Part shown: one piece after another, positions 35,659 to 44,974 of the stretch
How the letters are laid out: every line of letters begins with the position of its first letter
Numbering within the stretch: the first letter of the stretch is position 1
Source: Bin55 sp965199895
GTDB taxonomy: Bacteria > Pseudomonadota > Gammaproteobacteria > Pseudomonadales > Azotimanducaceae
Direction of reading: 5' to 3'
DNA length: 54,957 bases
NCBI GenBank assembly: GCA_965199895.1
Contig: CBDATJ010000014.1
Span: 1 to 54,957, forward strand
Made by a program: the position numbers and the translations under genes
The notes under the pieces: model-generated
Told to the model about the DNA's origin: nothing
Databases searched by the model: none
Seen by the model: only the letters and a program-made list of their open reading frames with translations

Positions 35659-36464
35659 CTCGTATTGCGATACTGGGTGGCGGCAATATGGGACGCTCCA
35701 TCACCCATGGTTTACTGAATCGCTCAAAGCTTAATGTCTCCATCGTCGTATCCGATCCTGCGCCCGAGCAAAGATCAAGATTCTCCGAGATCGAAGTTCA
35801 AACCGTTTCTAATAATCGTGAAGCATTGGCTGATGTCGACGTAGTCATCCTAGCAGTGAAGCCACAGGTCGCAGCCGCAGTGGTCAAACAAATTCAGCGA
35901 GATGTAGAAAACAAACTTGTTGTTTCCATCGTAGCTGGTTTAACGCTAAAAACACTTTCCCAATGGCTTCCTCCCAAGACTTCCATTGTTCGGTGTATGC
36001 CCAATACTCCAGCACTTATCGGTGCCGGCATCACCGGATTGATCAAGAGTAAAACCGTAAGCAATAAGGACGCAAAACTAGTCGATACTATGATGGGCTC
36101 ATTGGGCGAAGTAGTCTGGGTTAAGGAGGATCACCAACTCGATGCAATCACGGCTATATCCGGTAGTGGACCGGCCTATTTCTTCTATTTGATGGAAGCC
36201 ATGATGAATGCTGGCAAACTCCTTAAACTAGAGCCTGAAGTGGTCAATAAACTGGTCAAACACACTGCGGTTGGTTCGTCGCTGTTGGCACATCAGTCCG
36301 ACCTGGACCCACAGACTCTACGCAACCAGGTGACCTCGCCCGGAGGTACCACTGCTAGTGCAGTTAGTGTTCTGGATAAAGAGTGTGTACAACACTGTTT
36401 TGTTGCTGCCATTGAGAGTGCCTATAAACGTTCACAAGAGCTTTCTGAGGAGTTTTGTTCATGA
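35655..36464 (+). CDS. proC: Pyrroline-5-carboxylate reductase
   Basis: Last enzyme of proline synthesis, reducing P5C with NAD(P)H. At 269 residues it has the family length. It begins with the Rossmann motif IAILGGGNMGRSI and includes AVKPQ, IVRCMPNTPALIGAG, the substrate loop AISGSGPAYFFYLMEAM and the signature LRNQVTSPGGTTASAVSVLD. ATG overlaps the yggS stop (ATGA) and the 3' end overlaps the next ATG in the same way. Confidence 0.97.
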   Translation: MTRIAILGGGNMGRSITHGLLNRSKLNVSIVVSDPAPEQRSRFSEIEVQTVSNNREALADVDVVILAVKPQVAAAVVKQIQRDVENKLVVSIVAGLTLKTLSQWLPPKTSIVRCMPNTPALIGAGITGLIKSKTVSNKDAKLVDTMMGSLGEVVWVKEDHQLDAITAISGSGPAYFFYLMEAMMNAGKLLKLEPEVVNKLVKHTAVGSSLLAHQSDLDPQTLRNQVTSPGGTTASAVSVLDKECVQHCFVAAIESAYKRSQELSEEFCS

Positions 36465-37015
36465 TTCAGATTCTTAGTCTGGTAGTCTGGTGGTTTGCGA
36501 TTATGTGCATTCTTCGTTTTCTGCTTCAACTCTCAGGAGCCAACTTCTACAGCCCGATCATTAGCGCTATCACCAGGTTAACGAACCCGGTTTTACAACC
36601 ACTACGGAAGATGCTGCCTCCCCATTCTCGAGTTGATTTTGCCTCTCTTGCAGCCGTCTTAGGACTGTTTATCCTGATCAAGTTCTTGGGTGCTATGATT
36701 GATCCTGGTGGTGCAATCATCGCGCTGATCCCGATAGTCTGGACAGGATTGATTGCTGCGGTCAGTACTTCGGTGATCGTAATCATCGTATCTATCTTTG
36801 TCACGGTTATTTTGAGTTGGGTCGTCCCCAACGTCTATTCACCCCTTGCCGATCTCGCTCGACAACTCTCAGAGCCAGTGCTTGCTCCGTTTCGGAAATT
36901 ATTACCTGCTATGGCTGGTTTCGATTTCTCACCTATGCTAGCCCTCCTTACCTTGTGGATAGTTTTGTCTCTCATGAATCGACTCGAAAGTTGGGTCTTA
37001 ATTGTTGCTAGCTGA
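36461..37015 (+). CDS. yggT: YggT family membrane protein
   Basis: Membrane protein of 184 residues with two related YggT halves. Each half has a helix, an FYSPI/VYSPL motif and a TNPVLQPLRKMLPP or SEPVLAPFRKLLPA segment. Around four to five helices are predicted. Members are linked to osmotic tolerance in E. coli and to division in plastids and cyanobacteria, but the exact role is unknown. The ATG at 36461 overlaps the proC stop, which favours it over the upstream TTG. Confidence 0.92.
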   Translation: MIQILSLVVWWFAIMCILRFLLQLSGANFYSPIISAITRLTNPVLQPLRKMLPPHSRVDFASLAAVLGLFILIKFLGAMIDPGGAIIALIPIVWTGLIAAVSTSVIVIIVSIFVTVILSWVVPNVYSPLADLARQLSEPVLAPFRKLLPAMAGFDFSPMLALLTLWIVLSLMNRLESWVLIVAS

Positions 37016-37044
37016 AGCTGACTATATCCGATACACTATCGTTT

Positions 37045-38181
37045 ATGGCACCAACGCCCCCACCCTGGGAACATCCTGACTCTGTAGGCATCGTCTCTCC
37101 GAAAATCTGGACAGACTCCTCTCCGATAACGCTTCAATGCGGAGAAACCCTTCCAGAGTTGAAACTGGTCTATGAAACCTATGGTGAACTCAACGAAAAT
37201 CGATCGAACGCCCTACTCATCTGCCATGCTCTGTCGGGTAACCATCATGCTGCGGGTTTTCATGAGGGAGAATCTCGATCCGGATGGTGGGATAACTGTA
37301 TAGGGCCTGGAAAACCTATTGATACCAATCGATTTTTCGTCATCAGCCTGAACAACTTGGGAGGATGCAACGGATCGACTGGTCCACAGTCTATCAACCC
37401 TGATACCAATGAACCCTACGGCAGTTCATTCCCCACCGTTTCGGTAAAAGATTGGGTCAAAACCCAATCAATGCTGGCTGATTCATTGGAAATCACTAAG
37501 CTTGCTGCAGTAGTTGGCGGAAGCCTAGGTGGAATGCAAGCTCTACAGTGGAGTATTGACTACCCGGATCGTGTCGATCATGCGGTCCTGATTGCATGCG
37601 CACCTAAACTGTCCGCTCAAAATATTGCATTTAACGAAATTTCTCGACTTGCTGTGGGTATTGACGCAGACAAGGAAATAGAAGGAGAGCAGCTACAGGG
37701 GTTGGGATTAGCGCGGATGATTGGTCACGTGACCTATCTATCTGATGATTCCATGGGTCAAAAGTTTGGACGCGAGGTACGTTCTGGCATTCTAAAACAG
37801 GGTAAAGATGTACACTTTGAGGTCGCGAGTTATTTGCACTATCAGGGTAAGAAGTTTTCGCAGAGTTTTTGTCCGCACACTTATGTACTCATGACGAAGG
37901 CTCTTGACTTCTTTGATCCTGCTCTGGAGTTTGGAGGAGATTTAATCGCAGCTTTCAAAAATACCATTGCCAATTTCTTGGTTGTATCGTTTTCCTCTGA
38001 CTGGAGATTCTCTCCTGAAAGGTCGAATGAAATCGTCGATGCACTGATCTCCGCTGGCATGAACGTGTCCAGTGCTGAAATCCAAAGCACGCAAGGGCAC
38101 GATTCGTTCTTGATGCCCATACCACGATACTTCGATGTGTTGCGTAAGTATCTCTCTTCAATCCCAATCACCCAAAAATGA
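37045..38181 (+). CDS. metX: Homoserine O-succinyl/acetyltransferase MetX
   Basis: Alpha/beta-hydrolase-fold enzyme activating homoserine for methionine synthesis; 378 residues. Features include NALLICHALSGNHHAAG, NLGGCNGSTGPQS, the nucleophile elbow VVGGSLGGMQALQW with the catalytic Ser, the catalytic Asp in FSSDWRFSPE, and the catalytic His in QGHDSFL. MetX proteins paired with metW, as here, are generally succinyltransferases, whereas most others use acetyl-CoA; this assignment is by context. The stop overlaps metW (ATGA). Confidence 0.95.
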   Translation: MAPTPPPWEHPDSVGIVSPKIWTDSSPITLQCGETLPELKLVYETYGELNENRSNALLICHALSGNHHAAGFHEGESRSGWWDNCIGPGKPIDTNRFFVISLNNLGGCNGSTGPQSINPDTNEPYGSSFPTVSVKDWVKTQSMLADSLEITKLAAVVGGSLGGMQALQWSIDYPDRVDHAVLIACAPKLSAQNIAFNEISRLAVGIDADKEIEGEQLQGLGLARMIGHVTYLSDDSMGQKFGREVRSGILKQGKDVHFEVASYLHYQGKKFSQSFCPHTYVLMTKALDFFDPALEFGGDLIAAFKNTIANFLVVSFSSDWRFSPERSNEIVDALISAGMNVSSAEIQSTQGHDSFLMPIPRYFDVLRKYLSSIPITQK

Positions 38182-38774
38182 GGATTGATCTTCAACACAT
38201 TCAAACATTTGTGCCTCAGGGGTGTAGACTCCTAGATCTTGGGTGTGGAGACGGACAACTGTTGCACACACTACAGTCCTCCCACAATGTTCGGGGGTAC
38301 GGAATCGAAAAGAGCTCTGAAGAAATCGCTGCTTGCATCGAAAATGGTGTGAACGTTATCGAACACGACTTGAATACTGGTCTGAAACGATTTCCGGACG
38401 ATAGCTTCGATGTGATAGTTATGACAGAAACCTTGCAATGGCTGGAATCTCCCCAAATCTTACTGCGGGAGTTACTTCGGATCGCCCAACGATGTATTGT
38501 TACTTTTCCCAATATGGGTCATTGGCGATGCCGGTTCCAGCTACTCTTGGGAGGACGGATGCCGGTGGCGAAACACCTACCCCACGCATGGTACAACACA
38601 CCCAACATTCACTTATGTACTTTCCGGGACTTCGACAATTTGTGCTCTATCGAAAAGATGAAAGTTCTAGATCGCAGTGTAATCAACGCAAACTACCAAA
38701 AAGTTAGTGGTAAGAACATGTTCGCCAACCTTTTTGGGGCGACTGGTTTCTATGTACTGGAGCGACCATCATGA
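38178..38774 (+). CDS. metW: Methionine biosynthesis protein MetW
   Basis: Methyltransferase-fold protein of 198 residues that is required with MetX in several proteobacteria. The SAM motif RLLDLGCGDGQLLHTL is at about 15-30. Later motifs are FDVIVMTETLQW, FPNMGHWRCRFQLLLGGRMPV and WYNTPNIHLCTFRDF, all diagnostic for MetW. It overlaps metX by 4 bases. A broken DUF4426 gene follows directly. Confidence 0.95.
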   Translation: MRIDLQHIQTFVPQGCRLLDLGCGDGQLLHTLQSSHNVRGYGIEKSSEEIAACIENGVNVIEHDLNTGLKRFPDDSFDVIVMTETLQWLESPQILLRELLRIAQRCIVTFPNMGHWRCRFQLLLGGRMPVAKHLPHAWYNTPNIHLCTFRDFDNLCSIEKMKVLDRSVINANYQKVSGKNMFANLFGATGFYVLERPS

Positions 38775-39063
38775 CTACTCTCATGAGTTTGTTCGGGGAA
38801 AACCGTGCAATCTGCAACCTCAGGTTATGGCGAAGAAGGCGACCCCATTGATACAAACATATCGGGAAACTTTGAGATTTTGCTTGGTCAAGAAGTGGCA
38901 TGAAGTTAAAGACTATCGAAGAAGAGGAATCGGATATGCTATGACCTGCTTCCCTTTCACTTCTGAAGATGAGCTGACATTCACGATCACCATCGACACC
39001 CCGGATGGTGAGGAATGGCTCGAGTTCAAGCAGAACAAGCAGAAGATCTATACGCCTGAATGA
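38775..39063 (+). pseudogene. DUF4426 protein, N-terminally truncated and frameshifted
   Basis: Between metW and rdgB, where Pseudomonas-type gammaproteobacteria carry a DUF4426 secreted protein, remnants are readable in changing frames. These are VRGK / ENRAICNL, then SGYGEEGDPIDTNISGNFEILLGQ, then LKTIEEEESDML, and finally EDELTFTITIDTPDGEEWLEFKQ up to YTPE with the stop at 39063. The signal peptide and first part are missing and at least three shifts are needed. An open frame 38707-39063 exists but only its last third is in the native frame. Its stop still overlaps the rdgB start (ATGA). Assignment rests on context and the recalled family pattern. Confidence 0.6.
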
Positions 39064-39674
39064 CCCAGCGCGTCGTCATCGCATCACACAATCAGGGTAA
39101 GATACGTGAGCTCCAAACACTCTTGTCTCCACTCGGAATGAATTTGAAATCATTGAGTAGTTGGACTGATAGAGTTGTTGAAGAAACCGGGGATACGTTC
39201 GTTGAAAATGCCCTAGTCAAAGCACGACATGCAGCTCAGCTCACAGGTATAGCTGCTATCGCTGATGATTCGGGTTTGGTTGTCGATCTGTTGGATGGAG
39301 AGCCCGGTGTGAGATCTAGTCGTTACGCGGGTGAGAAAGCCACTGATCAACAGAATCTTGAAAGACTCTTAGATCGAATATCGAAAAAGGCTTCAAAAGA
39401 ACAACCGGTGACCGCACACTTCCATGCCACCCTGGTGTTTCTAAGATCTGCAACCGATCCTACACCCATCATTGCAAGTGGAAATTGGTACGGGACCATT
39501 GTGGGTGAACCTCAAGGCACAAATGGATTTGGATATGACCCGATTTTTCAGCCAGATGGTCACTCAGTGACTTCCTCACAGTTAAGTCCTGATGTCAAAA
39601 ACAGACTCAGTCATCGCGGTCAAGCAGTCAAAAAATTAGCAAAACTTCTATCGGAATCCTTGCGCAAACCTTAA
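39060..39674 (+). CDS. rdgB: XTP/dITP pyrophosphatase (RdgB/HAM1)
   Basis: Hydrolyses non-canonical purine triphosphates (XTP, dITP) and so prevents their incorporation into DNA. The 204-residue protein has ASHNQGKIRELQTLL (triphosphate binding), ADDSGLVVDLLDGEPGVRSSRYAG and GTNGFGYDPIFQPDG, then LSHRGQAVKKL. It lies between the metW block and hemW, a usual gammaproteobacterial order. ATG at 39060. Confidence 0.96.
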   Translation: MTQRVVIASHNQGKIRELQTLLSPLGMNLKSLSSWTDRVVEETGDTFVENALVKARHAAQLTGIAAIADDSGLVVDLLDGEPGVRSSRYAGEKATDQQNLERLLDRISKKASKEQPVTAHFHATLVFLRSATDPTPIIASGNWYGTIVGEPQGTNGFGYDPIFQPDGHSVTSSQLSPDVKNRLSHRGQAVKKLAKLLSESLRKP

Positions 39675-39677
39675 CCC

Positions 39678-40766
39678 ATGCTTGGTCTCTACGTTCATAT
39701 TCCTTGGTGCATCAAAAAGTGCCCCTACTGTGATTTCAATTCACACGAAATCCGAAATGGAATGCAAGAAGAACGCTATGTGTCACAGTTATTTGAAGAT
39801 TTGACAAACGAAGTGAGCACACTTTCGGGAGAAATCCGCACTGTCTACTTTGGAGGGGGAACTCCGAGCTTGTTTCGACCCGAGTCATTTCACAAAATCT
39901 TGTCAAGAAATGAACTCTCCGAAGTGGTAGAAGTAACCATGGAAGCTAACCCGGGCACAACCGAGCACCTAGACTTCAGCGAATACGCACAAGCTGGAAT
40001 CAACCGACTATCGCTTGGAGTGCAATCGTTAAACAATCATCACTTAAAGACCCTGGGACGAATCCACAACGCTACCGAAGCGAAAGAAGCCATAGACCGC
40101 GCTCTAAATTCGGGTTTCAAGAACGTGAACATTGACTTGATGTATGGACTTCCAAACCAAACCATTGAAGAGGCAGTGCAAGATCTTCAGCTAGCTATTG
40201 ACATGCAACCTCAACACATCTCTTGGTACGAACTCACTATCGAACCCAATACGGTATTCGGCAAGCGACCACCCACACTACCACCATCAGATTACCGCTC
40301 AGACATGGCGGCCTACGGTTTGGAATTGCTGGAAACAAATGGCTATCACCGATATGAAGTTTCTGCCTATGCAAAACCAAAATCCCAATGTCTACACAAT
40401 GTAAACTACTGGGAGTTTGGAGACTACATTGGAATTGGTGCCGGAGCACACGGGAAACACACCGATGTCTCTAAGGTGATCCGCACTGTGAAGGTCCGAA
40501 TGCCTTCATCCTATCTTGACTCAGCAAAATCCGATAGCCGAGAAGTCAAACGAGAAGATCTACCTTCTGAATTTATGCTCAACGCCCTGAGACTGACTGC
40601 CGGCGTACCCGAAACATTATTCACAGACCGTACGACCCTCCCTATTGAGGAAATTCAGCCAACGCTCAATCAGCTTAGAGATTGGGGTCTCATGGACTCC
40701 GTACGATTGAAACTCACGCCTCTTGGCTACGAACAGCTAAATGGAGTGGTCCAGCACTTTCTCTGA
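39678..40766 (+). CDS. hemW: Heme chaperone HemW (radical SAM)
   Basis: Radical SAM protein of 362 residues related to HemN but acting as a heme-trafficking chaperone. It opens with LYVHIPWCIKKCPYCDFNSH, the CxxxCxxC cluster motif. The following FGGGTPSLF, EANPGT, GINRLSLGVQSLN, DLMYGLPNQTIEEA and HRYEVSAYAKP are typical of HemW. Coproporphyrinogen oxidases (HemN) are longer and carry an N-terminal extension that is absent here. It follows rdgB by 3 bases. Confidence 0.93.
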   Translation: MLGLYVHIPWCIKKCPYCDFNSHEIRNGMQEERYVSQLFEDLTNEVSTLSGEIRTVYFGGGTPSLFRPESFHKILSRNELSEVVEVTMEANPGTTEHLDFSEYAQAGINRLSLGVQSLNNHHLKTLGRIHNATEAKEAIDRALNSGFKNVNIDLMYGLPNQTIEEAVQDLQLAIDMQPQHISWYELTIEPNTVFGKRPPTLPPSDYRSDMAAYGLELLETNGYHRYEVSAYAKPKSQCLHNVNYWEFGDYIGIGAGAHGKHTDVSKVIRTVKVRMPSSYLDSAKSDSREVKREDLPSEFMLNALRLTAGVPETLFTDRTTLPIEEIQPTLNQLRDWGLMDSVRLKLTPLGYEQLNGVVQHFL

Positions 40767-41537
40767 TTGAGTGATTCAATAAAACGAGAAATCTTTGATA
40801 TGAACCTTCGACTTCAAGACTCAGTAGAACCGACCGAGGCTACCAAACTTAATGAAGTGTTTATGAAAACCAAACAACTCTTTTCAACAAACAACCAACT
40901 TCGATTAAGAAGAAGTATTAGTTGGCTAGAGAGAGCTCAGGAGATACACGAGTCCGGAGACTACGATGTTTCATTCATCCTCCACTGGATCTCGTTCAAT
41001 GCTATGTTTGCTAGAGGGGGGTTTGAGTCTCAAGGACAGCAATACAAGGCGTTCATCAAACGGATTGTTGAGCTAGATACCTCCGGTACCATTGGATCAA
41101 CTTTGAGACCCATGTATGGACCCACTATCCACAAACTACTCAACAACAGGTACATGTTTCGAGTCTATTGGAACCAAGACTATGACCACACATCCAGTTC
41201 TCAAGAAACTGAGGAATGGAAAGAGAAGCGAAAACAGCTCGTCCACACGATTAGCCGGGGACTAACCGAAGGCAGAGATGTCGATCACGCACTGAATTGT
41301 CTTTTCGACTTGTTGTACGTTCTGCGTAACCAACTGTTGCACGGATTGTCCACCTTTAATGGCTCACTTAACCGTGCACAGGTCAATAACGGTGTAGCGA
41401 TTCTCCACCGAGTCATACCAAGATTTATCGTCATCATGCTCGATTCACCTGATGAAAATTGGGGTGCAGCTCAATATCCTCCCGTTCAAGTTTTGCCGAA
41501 ACAAGATTCCTCAAGAACAGCTAGTCGCTCAAACTGA
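40767..41537 (+). CDS. HEPN-domain protein, function unknown
   Basis: A 256-residue helical protein with no named match. Near residue 187 it has VLRNQLLHG, the R-N-x-x-x-H (Rx4-6H) signature of the HEPN superfamily. Many HEPN members are metal-independent RNases in toxin-antitoxin, CRISPR or abortive systems, while others are inactive. The earlier segment YDVSFILHWISFNAMFARGG is typical of the Apea/HEPN first helices. The TTG at 40767 directly follows the hemW stop; an ATG at 40800 is the alternative. It is the last gene of the yqgE-hemW run, without an evident antitoxin. The RNase idea is inference from the motif. Confidence 0.7.
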   Translation: MSDSIKREIFDMNLRLQDSVEPTEATKLNEVFMKTKQLFSTNNQLRLRRSISWLERAQEIHESGDYDVSFILHWISFNAMFARGGFESQGQQYKAFIKRIVELDTSGTIGSTLRPMYGPTIHKLLNNRYMFRVYWNQDYDHTSSSQETEEWKEKRKQLVHTISRGLTEGRDVDHALNCLFDLLYVLRNQLLHGLSTFNGSLNRAQVNNGVAILHRVIPRFIVIMLDSPDENWGAAQYPPVQVLPKQDSSRTASRSN

Positions 41538-41543
41538 CTCACA

Positions 41544-42209
41544 TCAACTTCGTCTATGCTGATACGCCAAGTCCCAAATTTGATGCCCTGACTTCTCACC
41601 CTTGAGTTCGTATCGAGTTTTGGGCCGCCCAATCGTTGTCAACTCTCCCGTTACATCAAACTCTTGATTCATGCAACACTCAATCTGTTCGGCATAGTCT
41701 TTCCAGTCGGTTGTCACTTGTACTATACCAGAGTGTTTGAGTTTCGCTTTAACAAGGTTAACAAATTCAGAATTAATCAGTCTTCGACGCAGGTGTCGAG
41801 CTTTCGGCCAAGGATCAGGAAACAACACTAGCAGCAGATCAATGATGTGATCTGGCCATGCTTCCAAAGTAGTGAGCGCATCATTCTCCACAATTCTGAT
41901 GTTCGTTAACTCGCTCGACTTACACTGATTCACCAGTGCCCCGATCCCAGGTTGGTAGACATCAATACCGATACACAGCCAATGGGGTCGTTCTCTTGCT
42001 AGAGCTGCTAATACATCTCCATTGCCGAACCCAATTTCGACTAAGATGTTTGGGAAGGTTGTGATGGTCTCTTGGTGCAACGCACCAAGATCAAGCAAAT
42101 ATTTTTCGCGTTCAGCATAGCCCTTTGCTTGAGCTTTGGTCATCCGCGCAGAACGTCTGACGTAGATTTGACGTCGAGACTGTAGTTTACCGTTGTTGTT
42201 CTCCTCCAT
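41544..42209 (-). CDS. trmB: tRNA (guanine-N7)-methyltransferase TrmB
   Basis: SAM-dependent methyltransferase forming m7G46 in tRNA; 221 residues. It contains SARMTKAQAKGY, VEIGFGNGDVLAAL (SAM motif I), IGIDVYQPG, and the family hallmark LLVLFPDPWPKARHLRRRL with PDPWPK. It ends with the T-x-Y-E substrate motif TRYE. It is downstream of rpoH on the same strand (25-base gap) and converges on the HEPN gene 6 bases away. Confidence 0.95.
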   Translation of the reverse strand: MEENNNGKLQSRRQIYVRRSARMTKAQAKGYAEREKYLLDLGALHQETITTFPNILVEIGFGNGDVLAALARERPHWLCIGIDVYQPGIGALVNQCKSSELTNIRIVENDALTTLEAWPDHIIDLLLVLFPDPWPKARHLRRRLINSEFVNLVKAKLKHSGIVQVTTDWKDYAEQIECCMNQEFDVTGELTTIGRPKTRYELKGEKSGHQIWDLAYQHRRS

Positions 42210-42234
42210 GTTGCACTAAATTAGAGGAACAACG

Positions 42235-43095
42235 CTAGACTGTGAGTAGTTGTCCCCGAACTTTTTCCATAGCGCTGGTTTCAAGCTGGCGAATCCGCTC
42301 CGCTGAAACGCCAAATTTTTCTGCTAACTCTCCCAGAGTAGTTTTAGGTTCGGACAACCATCGAGACATCAATACGACTCGACTCCTCTCGTCTAAATTC
42401 TGAATAGCACTATATAAACGATCATGTTGTTGATCATCCCAGTCTTGTTGCTCTAGTGTTTCAGCAGCAGTAGGGGCATCATCAATGATATCAGTTAGTC
42501 TGGATTTAAAGGGGTCTTCTGGCTCGAGTTGAGGTGGCGCTTCGTAACTGAGATCTTGCGAAGCCATTCGTCCCTCCATCAATGAGACATCTACTGGTCT
42601 AACACCTAATTTCTCAGCGATTTTGTCCGTATCTTTAGCGTTCAACCAACCTGCTTTGTCTTTCTTGGCATCGCGCAGTCTGAAGAACAACTTTCTTTGA
42701 GCCTTAGTCGTTGCCATCTTCACGATTCTCCAATTTCGGATGATGTACTCGTGAATCGCAGAACGAATCCAATGTACAGCAAATGAGACGAGACGCACGC
42801 CTACGGAGGGATCAAATCGCTTGACCGCTTTCATCAACCCGATATTTCCTTCCTGTATGAGGTCAGCATCAGATAATCCGTACCCACGGTAGCTTCGTGC
42901 AATATGAACTACGAACCGTAGGTTGTGGATGACCAACTTTCGCGCGGCATCCAAATCATCTTCGTCATAGAATCGACGTGCTAAAGCTTGCTCTTCTTCC
43001 TGAGACAAGACCTCGAATGCACTGACCGTATTGACGTAAGACTGTAGATCGCTACCGGGCGATAAGGTTGAAATTGGAACTAGGCTTGTGCCCAT
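42235..43095 (-). CDS. rpoH: Heat-shock sigma factor RpoH (sigma-32)
   Basis: Alternative sigma factor for the heat-shock response; 286 residues from the ATG at 43095, which has AGGAGA 4 bases before it (a longer frame reaches 43161 but lacks such a site). Region 2 shows LVIHNLRFVVHIARSYRGYGL, DLIQEGNIGLMKAVKRFDP, and the RpoH box QRKLFFRLRDAKK after WRIVKMATTKA. Region 4 has LGELAEKFGVSAERIRQLE. It should recognise the promoters found before grpE and dnaK. No own upstream heat-shock box was seen. Confidence 0.97.
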   Translation of the reverse strand: MGTSLVPISTLSPGSDLQSYVNTVSAFEVLSQEEEQALARRFYDEDDLDAARKLVIHNLRFVVHIARSYRGYGLSDADLIQEGNIGLMKAVKRFDPSVGVRLVSFAVHWIRSAIHEYIIRNWRIVKMATTKAQRKLFFRLRDAKKDKAGWLNAKDTDKIAEKLGVRPVDVSLMEGRMASQDLSYEAPPQLEPEDPFKSRLTDIIDDAPTAAETLEQQDWDDQQHDRLYSAIQNLDERSRVVLMSRWLSEPKTTLGELAEKFGVSAERIRQLETSAMEKVRGQLLTV

Positions 43096-43493
43096 TAATT
43101 CTCCTGTACAAACATTGATATTCGAGTGAGCACTGCCACTCGACACATTTGACAGACACATTTTATCATAGTTCCATAGGTTTTGTCTTTTCGTTCAGCA
43201 CTAGTGTTCCTATACCCATACCATTGAATGGGCCTAAATGGTGACCCTGAAAGTTCCAGGACTCAGTAAGGACTCATACCCGCCATGCAAACTGTGTCTC
43301 TTCGAATACACAGATTTCCACTACCTTTGCCCCGAAGAAATAATTCATAATAATTTAGTGAATTAAGCACGTATTTTGATAGAATTGACAGAATTCCGTG
43401 TACAACGGCAACCGATCCTGGACAGTATTGGCAAGTACACCAGTTTGTGACTTTGCAATGGTCCTTTCATATTATCATTTTGAGGAAATTTCC
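43096..43493. other. Intergenic region between rpoH and amt
   Basis: About 400 bases between two divergent genes. The rpoH ribosome site and, near 43481, GAGGAAA before the amt ATG are the only clear signals. A sequence TTGGCAAG near 43426 recalls the -24 element of sigma-54 promoters but lacks a -12 GC at the right distance. No gene is recognised. Confidence 0.5.
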
Positions 43494-44903
43494 ATGTCAA
43501 CTCAAATGAGACAACAAAGCCAACTTTCAAGAAACTGGAAGATCGGTATTGGGGTACTCTGCTTCGTCGCATTCTCTATTCCTGTCACCGCAAGCGTTAA
43601 TTCTGATACCGGCTATGTTCTCAACTCTTTGTCGTTCTTACTCTGGGGCGCACTGGTTATGTGGATGTGTGCTGGTTTTACCATGCTGGAATCCGGTACG
43701 GTTAGAACGAAAAACGCGTCTGTGATCTGCATGAAAAACCTTGGATTGTTCTCGATTGCCTGCATTAGCTATTACGTCATCGGTTATGAACTGATGTACG
43801 TCAATGTACCTGAAAATGGATTTTTGGGTGTACCAGACTTCTCTCAATTTGGATATAGCCCTACCAACGCTGAAGTCGCATTGGTCAGTGGAGAAGTCGA
43901 AGGTAATGCTGAAGGACTGGGTGAATACTCCACCATGTCGGATTGGTTCTTCCAAATGGTGTTCGTTGCTACGACCGCTTCCATTGTTTCGGGAGCTCTC
44001 GCAGAAAGAGTACGACTTTGGTCGTTCTTTGCATTTGTACTGGTACTTGTGTCATTCATTTATCCCGTCGTCGGAGCTATGACCTGGGGAGGAGGTTTCC
44101 TTACCAACCAGTTTGGTTTCGTTGACTTTGCTGGATCCACTATTGTTCACTCAACCGGTGGTTGGGCCGCACTCATGGGAGTGTTGATTGTCGGCCCACG
44201 AATGGGCAAATTCCGAAAGGATGGCACGGTACATCCCATGCCGCCATCCAATGTTCCTATCGTCACTTTGGGGGTGTTGATTCTTTGGTTCGGTTGGCTC
44301 GGATTCAACGGTGGTTCAGTCCTTGCGCTCGACAACGCCGCCAATGCAACCATCATGAGTAATGTGATAGCTAATACCGTAATGGCGGGTGCTGCAGGAG
44401 TCCTGATTGTGATGGCACTCTCCAATACTATACTGGGTCGCACCAGTCTACTTGCGGTTCTCAATGGAGCAATTGCTGGGCTAGTCGCCATTACTGCCGC
44501 CCCTAATTTTCACAACATGATATGGGCTGCCATCATCATTGGAGCAGTGGGTGGACTGCTCTGTCTGCTGACGATGAAGCTATTCGATATGCTCAAGATT
44601 GATGACGTGGTGTCCGCAATTCCCGCTCACTTGGTTGCAGGTATTTGGGGAACACTAGCCGCAAGCTTCACCATAGCAGATGCTACTCTGTTCGGTCAGT
44701 TTATGGGTATTCTTATTGTGGGTGTATTCGTTTCCGTGATGTCGTGGGTCGCTTGGTTTATCATCGACAAGATATTTGGATTGCGAATTAGCCCCGAAAT
44801 CGAAGAACTAGGTCAAGACGTTGCTGAATTGAAGATTGAAGCCTATCCTGAGTTTGTTCAGGTGGTCGATCCGGATCTATTCGCAGAAACCAAAGAAAAG
44901 TAA
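43494..44903 (+). CDS. amt: Ammonium transporter (Amt family)
   Basis: Ammonium channel of 469 residues with about 11 membrane helices plus a possible N-terminal signal segment. Amt motifs include LLWGALVMWMCAGFTMLESGTVRTKNA, DWFFQMVFVATTASIVSGALAERV, GGGFLTNQFGFVDFAGSTIVHSTGGWAALMG (in overlapping segments) and LFGQFMGILIVG. The pore His in VHSTGG and a second His in AIPAHLVAGIWG are present. The ATG at 43494 follows GAGGAAA. No PII (glnK) gene is next to it, which is less usual. It converges on an aminotransferase over a shared terminator. Confidence 0.93.
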   Translation: MSTQMRQQSQLSRNWKIGIGVLCFVAFSIPVTASVNSDTGYVLNSLSFLLWGALVMWMCAGFTMLESGTVRTKNASVICMKNLGLFSIACISYYVIGYELMYVNVPENGFLGVPDFSQFGYSPTNAEVALVSGEVEGNAEGLGEYSTMSDWFFQMVFVATTASIVSGALAERVRLWSFFAFVLVLVSFIYPVVGAMTWGGGFLTNQFGFVDFAGSTIVHSTGGWAALMGVLIVGPRMGKFRKDGTVHPMPPSNVPIVTLGVLILWFGWLGFNGGSVLALDNAANATIMSNVIANTVMAGAAGVLIVMALSNTILGRTSLLAVLNGAIAGLVAITAAPNFHNMIWAAIIIGAVGGLLCLLTMKLFDMLKIDDVVSAIPAHLVAGIWGTLAASFTIADATLFGQFMGILIVGVFVSVMSWVAWFIIDKIFGLRISPEIEELGQDVAELKIEAYPEFVQVVDPDLFAETKEK

Positions 44904-44946
44904 TCCACCACTCATTGCTGCGAAAGTGATGAAACAACTTACGAAT

Positions 44947-44974
44947 AAACGGACGGCGTTCACCCGTCCGTTTT
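44947..44974. terminator. Bidirectional hairpin terminator
   Basis: AAACGGACGG and CCGTCCGTTT form a perfect 10-base stem with a 7-base loop, with T runs on each strand. It stops the amt transcript and, on the other strand, overlaps the last codons and stop of the aminotransferase gene. Confidence 0.85.

Noticed and set aside
43426..43460. Sigma-54 promoter for amt
   Set aside because: TTGGCAAG is present, but no GC doublet follows at the required distance.
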